Origin: Owenia fusiformis
Lineage: Eukaryota; Annelida; Polychaeta; Sabellida; Oweniidae
Assembly: GCA_903813345.2 (NCBI GenBank)
Contig: CAIIXF020000005.1
Coordinates: 30,571,375-30,631,374 of the forward strand
Direction of reading: 5' to 3'
Length of the DNA: 60,000 nt
Part shown: positions 33,442-43,300 of the stretch, piece after piece
Position numbering within the stretch: the stretch's first letter is position 1
How the letters are laid out: every line of letters begins with the position of its first letter
The notes under the pieces: model-generated
Database searches by the model: none
Told to the model about the DNA's origin: nothing
Seen by the model: only the letters and a program-made list of their open reading frames with translations
Position numbers and translations under genes: made by a program

Positions 33442-35703
33442 TCATTCCCAGTCATCGTCGTCTCCTGCAGATGGAGCGCCTGATGGCTTGGGAGGGGGCG
33501 GAATCATAGAAGATATTTTATCCATAGTGCTGCCACCCCCTGTTGATGGTTCTGGAGCAGAGCTACCACCCCCTGATCCGCCACCTTGGCCTGAACCGGA
33601 TATACCTTTACGACGCATTGTCAGCTTGGCCATGAGATCCCCCATTAAGTCACCACCACCACTTGAACTCTGAGCAACTTTTTCCTCTTTCTCTTTCTTA
33701 CGTTCAACTTTACGATCTTTTGCATTGCGTAGTTTGGCTTTGCCGGCACCTCCAGCATTTCGAATAGCAGACAGAAGGTCTGATCTCCCATCCCCTGATG
33801 AGGAGGGAGTCTTCTTTTCAGGTTTAGCATCATCAGGGTCAGGCGCATCCCCTGGGGGTGGAGGCGGTCCAGGTGGGGGTGGCCCAGGGGGTGGGGGCGG
33901 AGGTGGTGCTCCACCAGGTGGGGGAGGGGGTGGCGGGGGAGGACCTGATGGAGGGGGAGGAGGTGCAGAGGGTGGGGGAGGGGGTGGTGCTCCAGGCCCT
34001 GGGGGTGCAGCCACAGGGTCTAAGGCACCTCCACCCACAGGGCCTGAGGGTAGATCCAAATCCGGGATAACTGAAGGAAGGTCTGGTAGGTTACTTCCAA
34101 ACACAGAGGGCGCTATTGATATTCCTTGCTCACCACTGAAGGTTACATCATCCGCCACACCTGGAAAAAACATATTTCAAATTATGCCTTTCCACATTTT
34201 CACCTTTTAAACCATTAGATTCATATATTTCTTAGAGCATTTGGATGATTTCAAATGGAAACTCAATTTTTGCAGAAAACTTAAGTCACATGTATAGTGA
34301 ATACATTATTTATATCATTAAAATATTAATTTGCTATGGGTGTTTTATTGGAATGTATTATCAAATGATTCACACATACTAAAATAACGTCTCCAATTAT
34401 CTTCATCTTGCAACACATGTACATGTATGTTCTGTGTTGAGATAAATATATTTATTTTTTCTATTATAATTATACCTAATAAATCAGGAAGGAAGTCTGG
34501 CACAGCGATCTCTGGTACTTCTCCAATATTTGGAATGTAGGAATAGTTTTCTCCTTGAGCCCTTTGCATCTCTTCTCCATGAAGAATTGTCTCTGGGGCT
34601 GCAGCAAGGCCATCCTCATCATCATTCTCAGCATCTCTTGTCCGCGTCACAACACCCAATGGGTCCAGCATCACATATTTCTTGTAGCTGGAGATACAGT
34701 TTTGCATACAATATAATTGGATTCATCCTCCAATCACAGGGCTTCAAAATCCAGAATATCTTCTTTCCTTTTACACCCTGCTATAAGCAGTTAGCATTTC
34801 CCCGATTAAAAATTATGCACCGATCATGTCTATGTCATCGGTGCATGATTAGATCACGTGACTCAGTTTAATCAGGCGCTTCCAAATTGGTTATAGCAGG
34901 GAAGAAGAAGGAGGTACGGATTCTGGACACCTGCTTAGGAGGATGAGGACATTTTACATTGAACATTATTTAACACAATTTTTGACCAATAAATTTATTG
35001 AAGCAAATTTTACAAAACAACAAATTATGTTTTGGATGGGGATAAAATTCAATCCCTATTCTTTGTTTAAGTTACAGGACATTTTCATAAGATATGGCTC
35101 AATAATTGAAGGGGGTCATTCCAAAATGTAATTTATTATAGGTCTGAGACACCAACAAAGTATCCACTCTACTTACGGATTTTCGGTTGTATTAAAGAGC
35201 AGCAGGGAACTGACAGATGATATATTCTGCGGTAGACGTCCCAAACCTTCGTGATCAGCTTCTTTTTCACTTTGCTTTATATTCAAATGTACATTATAAA
35301 ACTGCAACTTTTCTTTCAACATTCGCTCATCTACGACTGGTGGTTTACTTTGAAGTTTGTAGTGAGTATGCTTGATCTGTTGAAGATTTGTTTCATCTTT
35401 GAACACAGATGCATATGGGACTTCATCTTGTGCTGAAGGGTATTTAGCACTTGAGAAAACTTTAGTGGCTTTACTGCTTCCTCTGATTTTCTCAACTTTC
35501 ACCTGCGCTAATTCGACACGATCTTTGATTGTCTTTAACCTGGTATGGTTATCACTCACTCGTGAACTGATTCTATTAAATATGTCATTTGCAATTTTAT
35601 CTAAGTAGTCTAATGAATCAGCTATTTGTTTGATAGTTTCTTCTTTTCGTAAATCTGGTGGCACAATTGGCACTGTATAGGTTTGATTTGCCATTTTCAC
35701 CAT
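33442..35703 (-). CDS. WASHC1: WASH complex subunit 1 (WASHC1), 3 coding exons
   Basis: Exons 35703-35177, 34687-34476 and 34160-33442 join in phase to 485 residues. WASHC1 activates Arp2/3 on endosomes, nucleating branched actin for retromer cargo sorting. The N-terminal WASH homology domain is clear (YTVPIVPPDLRKEE, KVFSSAKYP, LPQNISSVSSLLLFNTTENP, residues 1-180), followed by YKKYVMLDPL and VPEIAVPDFLPDL. A polyproline region spans about 298-350, a WH2 motif (RSDLLSAIRNAGG) begins near 372, then a connector (KAKLRNAKDRK) and the acidic DDDDWE end. An acceptor (TTTCAG) at about 35742 precedes the start codon, implying an upstream 5' UTR exon; a GTG at 35727 is in frame but the ATG at 35703 is preferred. 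Confidence 0.96.
34724..34945. mobile_element. MITE family copy 2 (CATCCTCC...GGAGGATG)
   Basis: Same family as 19074-19321: CATCCTCC at the left, GGAGGATG at the right, shared internal blocks CACAGGGCTTCAAAATCCAG and GGAGGTACGGATTCTGG, and TATAGCAG/CTGCTATA inversions. It sits in WASHC1 intron 1. Confidence 0.75.
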
Positions 35704-36379
35704 GTCGATGTCCTTAGATGAGCCCACTTCTCAAAACCCTGAAAGTATTAAATGAATAAGAATTAAGTGTAATTCATCGAAGCCATATTTGGCATTTTTG
35801 GTTGAGATGACAGAACAAAACTAAACAGATTCAGAAAACTGACAATGTAATTTCTATGTAATAGTCCACAGAGGTATGTATACCTCAAATATTTGTAACT
35901 TAAAACAAGTACATCTTTCTTTACTTTAATTTTTAAAAATAATGAAAAATAATAACTCTGATCAATGGGGTGGAGCACAATGTAGTAATTGGCCAATGAC
36001 CATTAAAAACATGTTTGTGTCACCTCTAAACTAAACAAAACGTTTAAATGATTAGTTTTTACCCTACACCTTAACAAAATGTAGGAAATTGTTTAGATCA
36101 TTAATGACATACATGTTCATGTTTTTCATGGCTAATTATTGTATTTCGAATATTCTAATAAAATAATTTTGCTCCACCCCACCAACAAATTTCTGAATGA
36201 TTGACATTGTCACTACTGATTCATTTATCTGCAAATAAGCAGGTTTTGAGAATAATGATTGAAAATCTTGAAATTTCTTAAATTAACAAACTTAAACTAA
36301 CTGCTCCACCAAATTGATCAAATTAGTTAGGTGATGACATCATTTGAACCTGTAGGTGCCTGATTGCATACTGTTTATG
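35704..36379. other. WASHC1 5' region
   Basis: Contains the splice acceptor upstream of the WASHC1 start codon (about 35742). A 5' UTR exon and promoter are expected further right but cannot be recognised. No coding sequence is seen. Confidence 0.4.
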
Positions 36380-37300
36380 TTGTTTTCATTGAATTTCTAT
36401 GCTTATTACATAACCAATAAGGTGCAGCAGGCTGTACATATGTTATGGGAGGCAGTAGAGGGCAGAAGGCTAACTGGGAAAGATCTGTTACAGACATCTG
36501 AGACATCTCTAGCCTTTCTCCTTAAATCTCTCAGTGACACACTTCCCACACCATGTAATTTTTCATTGTGGGGTATGATCGACGACCCGATGTGTACTCT
36601 TTGCAAAGATCAGCCTGCTTCTCTAAAGCATATCCTGAGCTCATGTAATGTTGCACTGGGAGAACACCGCTACACTTGGAGGCATGACCAGGTTCTGAGA
36701 GAAATAGTCAGACAAATAGACAACATTATTACTTGCAAAGCCAGCCCACAAGTAAAGCAGACAGCGCAATGGACGTCTTTCCTAAGAGAAGGTGAGAGTA
36801 AAGGACCCCAACAACAGAAGCCAATCAAGTTACCAGGAATCCTTCAGACTGCAACTGACTGGAAAATCGAAGTTGATTTGGGCAAGAAGTTAGTATTCCC
36901 CCAAGAGATAGCTACCACCACACTAAGACCAGATATTGTCATTACATCAGACAACAGGAGGTGTGTTATCTTAGTAGAACTAACTGTCCCATGGGAAGAA
37001 AGGATGGAGATTTCCCACGAGATAAAACAATCAAAATATGAGGATATCATCACAGAGGCAACGCAGAATGGTTGGAAAGCGATCCCTGTGGAAGTAGGAT
37101 GTAGAGAATTTGCCGGGAAGTCAGTGACTTGGATGCTGAAATCCCTTGGAATGCCATCTACCAAGAGGAAAAGAGCAAGTACAGAAATCGGAGCAGTAGC
37201 AGAGAGATGCTCCAGATGGATATGGTTGCGAAGCCACTCTAGCTTGTTCTCTGTGCATGCATTGTGTCTCATTATGGTTTCCATAATAGGCGGGAGTTAA
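36380..37300 (+). mobile_element. 3' end of a REL-endonuclease non-LTR retrotransposon ORF
   Basis: An open frame of about 300 codons without a native start, so a 5'-truncated copy. It has LAFLLKSLSDTLPTPCNFSLW, a CCHC finger CTLCKDQPASLKHILSSC (C-x2-C-x8-H-x4-C), RHDQVLREI, then a restriction-like endonuclease core RPDIVITSDNRRCVILVE (PD-x14-E) followed by LTVPWEERME and KYEDI, and ends VEVGCREFAGKS...LRSHSS. CCHC followed by PD-x12-14-D/E is the R2/NeSL/CRE-type arrangement; related C-termini are abundant in marine invertebrate genomes. The reverse transcriptase is absent from the window. The frame is intact to its stop, so the insertion is fairly young. Confidence 0.72.
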
Positions 37301-37773
37301 CAGCAGAAGACGCTTACGGATCCACCCGGTCTTGCACAGTGTATGCATTTAGACTCGAGAAGCTACAGAGCGAGTAAGGAACAAAGTGGGGTAACAGCGC
37401 ATGAGCGTTTAATTCAACATACAATTGCATTGTATTATAAACATTATTTTAGTTTATCAACAAAATCCTGAGTGAAAGACCAACTACTATTCTGAAATAT
37501 TTGACATGGGAGATGGAAATTTGAAGTTTCTGATTTAGAATAGGTTACACAATATACATAGGTAATGTGTAATTGGGAGTAAGTCATACATTCAGTACAG
37601 ATGTCTAGTCAAGAATACATGTCATCGAGAGTGTCTTAATTGCATAACCCCTTTCCTTAACTCTTCCTGTTTTGTAGGTGTTTTTAACCGATTTTAACTT
37701 TATCGTTTACTCTTAACACTGTTTTTATCTAAATTAATCATATTTTCCTTTTGTCTTAACCATACCTTGTTTT

Positions 37774-37994
37774 TTAATTTGTGACGTTTCGTCCAGCATG
37801 GTCGCTTGACTGTTTCGAACTGCTTGAAGTTGATACTTGATCTTGAGAGTTAATTAGCACTTTATTCCACAAACTTGATAATTCACGATTGCCTGAGTCT
37901 CTATTCATACACTGTTTTTCTTTCTTTATGTAAATTGCCTCTTTTATCCACCGTTTATTTATCTGACCTTCATTGTCTATAACCTTGACGTCTG
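37774..37994 (-). mobile_element. Penelope-like retroelement C-terminal fragment, arm 1
   Basis: The minus strand reads DVKVIDNEGQINKRWIKEAI, YIKKEKQCMNRDSGNRELSS, LWNKVL and ends ...HAGRNVTN and a stop. The block R-W-I-K-E-A-I-x-I...MNRD.G...LS..W is typical of the region after the GIY-YIG endonuclease of Penelope-like elements. It faces an inverted fragment of the same region at 38020-38150. Confidence 0.7.
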
Positions 37995-38019
37995 ATTGTG
38001 AGCTGACAAGGTATACAAG

Positions 38020-38150
38020 AAGTGTTAGGAAAGAAGCCCAGTCATCATATGGGAAATCAGCAGTCACTGATCATGTGCGTCAGATGAACCATGTAGTTGA
38101 TTGGGATAACGTCAAGGTTATAGACAATGAAGGTCAGAGAAATAAACCCA
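38020..38150 (+). mobile_element. Penelope-like retroelement fragment, arm 2 (inverted)
   Basis: The plus strand reads KSAVTDHVRQMNHVVDWDNV then KVIDNEGQRNK, the segment that directly precedes and overlaps the start of arm 1. The shared ACGTCAAGGTTATAGACAAT then GAAGGTCAGA occurs in opposite orientation at 37960-37992. The element is therefore broken into a head-to-head pair. Confidence 0.65.
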
Positions 38151-38264
38151 AATGTTGACATATACTGTTTTTACATTTTCAAGCTCTAATATAAAGTTTA
38201 TGTAAATAAAAAAAAATTATCTGCGTAATGTCAAAGAACAATCATTTAGTTAAAAAAATAAAAA

Positions 38265-38334
38265 GGTGAATGCGGGATTCGAACCCGGGCATCCCGCGTG
38301 CCAAGCGAGCATTCTACCGCTAGACCACCGTGAT
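38265..38334 (-). tRNA. tRNA-like sequence, probable pseudogene or SINE head
   Basis: On the minus strand there is an A box TGGTCTAGCGG, an anticodon arm CTCGC-TTGGCAC-GCGGG (loop would give anticodon GGC, Ala), and a perfect B box GGTTCGAATCC followed by a T-run terminator. Overall it resembles tRNA-Gly. The 5' and 3' acceptor strands (ATCACGG and ATTCACC) do not pair and the T stem has one mismatch, so a functional tRNA is unlikely. Confidence 0.45.
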
Positions 38335-40336
38335 ATTATGAATGGTCGAAGTAATTAAACGCTACTAATTTTGAATGCTATGATTCGGAAGTGACGTCAC
38401 GTTCTCCATTTAGAAACCTTTCCAAAATCATATCGCTGGCTCCGATCAAAGTCCAGCTTTAAATATCTTTAACTCTCTTGGGACAGATTCTTAAGTTCTA
38501 TACACAAAGTAATATTTCCAGCAACTTCATATGGACTGAGAAAGGGTTTTTATAAAAATATATTTCAAAAATTCTTGACACGCTGTAAGTCGTAGGTTGC
38601 AGGGTCGAAGGGTTTTTAGTACATTCCTGCTTAAATGGTTGGTCACTTTTGATCCCAACAAGAGCACATACAGTGGGGATCATAAAGAATTGCAAAAGCT
38701 ATGAAAATTACATGCTGTCGCTATTGTAATAAATTCTTACCTCAGTGTATTCAGTGCTCTATTTTCTCTGTCTTAGTAAGTCCAAATATAGTGGAATTTG
38801 TGTCCCTAATGACAAATAAGAACTTCAAAAGTTGAATTGGATATTCACATGTTATGCCGACTCTTCAAATGTTGAGGTGATTTTGTCGCCCGATTGCGCC
38901 GGAACGGAGGATTGGCTCCCAGAATGCAACATGACACGTGCCAGCTTTCAAAATGCTGTTCCGCCATTTTGAAACCTGTCATGAGTAAATACGGTTAACT
39001 AATGTTGCATTCTGGGAGTCAACCGTACTTGGATAACAAACATGGCGATTCATGAAAACATTCATTCGATTTGGTAGGGATTTATCCATTATTTGCAGGT
39101 ATGAAGCTTTGGATTCATTTATTGTGCTACTTTAGTGAACGGGAATTATTTTTCTATCGCTTGGGAGAGTTTGAGACACAAAACTTGGAAATTAGCTCAT
39201 TGTGACAACTTGTGAACGTTGAGTTTTATTTTTGTCCCCCACTGTACGTAACATTTCATCATGTCCATAACGATAATAAATCATTTTTTCGAGGTCTCCT
39301 CTGCCGAAGGCAGCGCGAAGTAGGAGCGTAGCGACTACTTTGCGGGAGACCTCGAACCATTGATCACGTTTGCTCCTGTAATTATTCACTTCTTCACCTC
39401 TTTAAAATGTGATTTCAATCAGTTGATCAAATTTTCGAACTTTGACCTCAAATTCAAATATTAATATTTATTAGAAAAAATACTGACTCATTATTATATT
39501 TTTAAAAGTCTTTCAAATAAAGTGAAATGAAGCCAAAATCAGCTAAAATTATGCAATGTCGTAAAATGGCGTGACTGGAATATGATGCAATCATCTGTGA
39601 CGTCAGACACGTATTGCCGCATCAACAACTAAACAAACAATTAATATAGACTTCACTGATTGGTTTAAAGATTCTTCGCATCATTTGTGACGTCATAAAC
39701 ATGTTACCCAACCAACAACTAAACAAATAACAAATTGGCATATAGGTTCGTTCAGTGCAACGCTCTTGAATCAGTTATAAACAGGATAATCAACAGATAA
39801 GAGGGTCGGGCATTTTTTTGACTTGGAGACCTCGACTCGAGGAGTTTTGCTGCATTTTCTTGTTAAAAGAAATTTGTAATTTCCATACCCTAGGTCTAAT
39901 AAAACCGATTATGATGATGCTTTCCAATTTTGTATTACTCAGCTTGAAATATTAAAATTGAACTAGGCTATATAAGACGATAAGGTTTTGATCTGTGCTT
40001 TTGCAGGGGGAGTATTTCTGAGAAATAAATTTTCATTGAAATGTTTTCCTTTTGAACTTTTCTAGCCTAATGCTAGTCGTTTATCCTATCGTTTTCTGAA
40101 ACAATTTTACAATAATTGTTATTTATGCATTTTAAAACATCTATAAACTCGTTAATTTCTGTAAAAAGCGAAAAACATACCTAATTTTTTCCAATCACGG
40201 GATTTTTCATGACTTACGGTAGGTGGCGCGACGATATAGTTCACCAATCAAGATTGGAGAATTATTCTCTCCGTATACCAAAATTAAAAGTCAAAATATT
40301 TTTTTGTTTTTATTTTGCCTACGTTTCACGAAAATC
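38335..40336. other. 5' flank of the dispanin-type gene with inverted repeats
   Basis: No gene was recognised. It contains an inverted repeat GGCTCCCAGAATGCAACAT at 38914-38932 with GTTGCATTCTGGGAGTC at 39004-39020, and the TCGAGGTCTCC element at 39289-39835. The promoter and 5' UTR of the + strand gene starting at 40337 should lie at its right end; no TATA box is evident. Confidence 0.45.
39289..39835. mobile_element. Element with TCGAGGTCTCC termini and inner hairpin
   Basis: TCGAGGTCTCC (39289-39299) and GGAGACCTCGA (39825-39835) are exact 11-bp inverted ends. The left end itself forms a hairpin to 39354 with a loop containing GAGCGTAGCGA, the same 11-mer as the hairpin loop at 13012-13022. 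No ORF is seen. Confidence 0.55.
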
Positions 40337-43300
40337 ATGGAAAACAGCAGCAAAAAAGCCGAAGAGGCATTGGCACAAGGAGAAGGACTTCCTCCGTCAT
40401 ATGGACAAGCGTATACAGGTAGATTTTACAGGCATAATTGATTGTATTTCTTGATTCTTTACATTCCAAATTTCCATATTTTAAGTATTTTTTGGGCCAG
40501 TTGTCTTTCTAAGAACTATGACTCACTTCGCGGAGGATTGGCTTCTAACAATGAAGATGCCGTTTATGTTAGACATTGAATTGGATATATTCATAATCAG
40601 CAATCCAAAAGATTAATAACCATCTTGATCACTCCATCTTCTCTTGAAAGCCCATGGTTATGTAGGCCTAATAAGACCAAAACTTGTGATTCAAATCAGA
40701 AGTAAAAGAATGGAGTCAGTTATTGAATTTTAAATTTCATAATCACAACATCCTTCAAGCTTGGACTTATTTAGGGTTTAATACCAGGGGTTTAGTATGT
40801 GTAGCAACGAATTGAAATAATATCGTGACTGCACAACAAATTTTCCATGATTATGGAATTGATTGAAGCGTAATACATGTACCATGTGTATAGATTTACC
40901 ATTGAACTTGTATTTTCATAATAAAATCAAAATTTCTCTTTTGTAAGAGATGAGTGGCCCTGAAAAGGGCCGTTATTTACACATAGTGCGCAGACATACA
41001 GCTGCAGTTTTCTAGTCCCAAATGATATCCACACCAAGGTCTCCATCCAGATCTAAAGCTGCCTCATACTCCTCTATTTTATCCAAGGCAATGTTGGTAT
41101 TCAGCTGCAACTCGGTTTTTGTGCTGTTGATCTCTAGCTGTAACTTGGAGTGAAATGCTGGGCCTGCGCTTTTAGTAGCCAGGACATACATGTAGTGCAG
41201 AGTCATCTTCTTGAGCTTGGTTTCCAATTGGTTGGCTTGGTTGATGGCAATTATCATCTCTGTATTCAGTTTCTTCAGGTTTTTGATGGAGTCTGCCATT
41301 GTGCTGAGTTGGATGAATATATTCGTGTTACTTATCAGAGTGCAGTAGTATCACAAATGATGATTGATACATCATTCACTTAGTTTATATACTCAATATA
41401 ATCCCTGTGCTATAATCCACCCCTTGTTAATCCACATTTGAGTGCATATTCTGACAGACATTTGAGTAGGGTGTCAGTGACACTTACTTTGTTTATAAAC
41501 TAGGTATAATCCCTTAGTTCTATTCCCTGCCTTGTTAATGTACATTTGAGTACATATTTTGACAGACATTTGAGCAGGGTGTTAAATCACTTTGTTTATA
41601 TACTAGATATAATCCCTCAGTTATATTCCCTGCCTTGTTAATACACATTTGAGTGCATATTTTGACAGACATTTGAGCAGGGTGTTAAATCACTGTTTGT
41701 ATACTAGATATAATCCCTCAGTTATATTCCCTGCCTTGTTAATACACATTTGAGTGCATATTTTGACAGACATTTGAGCAGGGTGTTAAATCACTTTGTT
41801 TATATACTAGATATAATCCCTCAGTTATATTCCCTGCCTTGTTAATACACATTTGAGTGCATATTTTGACAGACATTTGAGCAGGGTGTTAAATCACTTT
41901 GTTTATATACTAGGTATAATCTCTTAGTTATAATCCCTGCCTTATTAATGCACATTTGAGTGCATATTTTGACAGACATTTGAGCAGGGTGTTAAATCAC
42001 TTTGTTTATATACTAGGTATAATCCCTTAGTTATAATCCCTGCCTTATTACTATTACTATTTTTTTATTACTAGTTCGTCGCTAACATGCTAAATATAAG
42101 AGTTAGTTGACGTTTGGGAGTCTGACTTACCTTCTAAAGGTTAGAACCCGTATCTTAATGAAACCATATCACCTTTGTTCCGTCAACCATGGAGCATTTG
42201 CCACAACATCCAAGAGGTAAATCATGGACCGTGAAAATGAATTATTTCCTTGTAAGTTCCGGAAGTTTCAATACGAAAAATTACCGAACATATGTGAAAA
42301 CGGAATATTTGTTCGTTGTTTTCACGATTTACAGGTTCGTTTGTTCTCCAATGTTTTGGTCTAAATTATAAAGCATCACCAAAAGGTCTTACTCTATTAA
42401 TCGACTAATACAGCAGACGGCTCATATTTCTACGTAGCATTTCGTTCAGACCAATAGTGGGAGTGCAGATCACGCAGTTTCGTTCGTTGCGTACTTCACT
42501 TGAAATTGGTAATTTTAAATATTGGCTACTTCACTTAGCTTGGCAGATGTACAACATGCTTGGTTGACACGTCAACAAAGTAAAGTTCAAGGGTCAATGC
42601 GTTATTTCTTGATAACTACAACGCCTTCCCGGAAGTCAACATTGATGAAAAATGAAAAAGTCGGAAAAGCATTTACACTAATTTCTATCAAATGCTGTGT
42701 TTATGCATCATCATCGACGCAACAAAGGTGATATGGTTTCATTAAGATTCGGGTTCTAACCTTTAGAAGGTAAGTCAGACTCCCAAACATCAGCTATCTC
42801 TTATATTTAGCATGTTAGCGACGAACTCAGGCCATGAAAAAAATAGTAATGCACATTTGAGTGCATATTTTGACAGACATTTGAGCAGGGTGTTAAGTCT
42901 TTATGTTTATATACTAGATATAATCCCTTAGTTATATTCTCTGCCTTGTTAATCCACATTTGAGTGCATATTTTGAAAGACATTTGAGCAGGGTGTTAAT
43001 AAGTCTCTATGTTTATATACTAGATACAACCCCTGTGTTAAAATCCCCACCTTGTAAATGCACATTTGAGTGCATGTTTTGACAGACATTTGAGCAGGGT
43101 GTTAAGTCTCTAGTTCATATACTAGATATAACCCTTTACTTATATTCCCTGCCTTGTTAATACACATTTGAGTGCATATTCTGACAGACATTTGAGCAGG
43201 GTGTTAAATCACTTTGTTTATAGACTAGATATAATCCCTTTGTTATAATCCCTGCCTTGTTAATCTACATTTGAGTGCATATTTTGACAAACATTTTAGC

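Noticed and set aside
33725-34210. 161-residue Gly-rich ORF on the + strand
   Set aside because: It is the antisense of the WASHC1 polyproline exon.
35701-35727. WASHC1 start at GTG 35727
   Set aside because: An ATG at 35703 in the same exon gives the family-like start, and GTG initiation is not expected in animals.
37774-37830. Hammerhead ribozyme suggested by GGACGAAACGTC in the Penelope-like fragment
   Set aside because: The matching CUGAUGA core and stems are not visible nearby.
41150-41383. + strand ORFs of 77-83 residues opposite the small genes (also at 44226)
   Set aside because: They are shadows of the minus-strand 95-residue genes; the TATA box and stem-loop fit only the minus strand.
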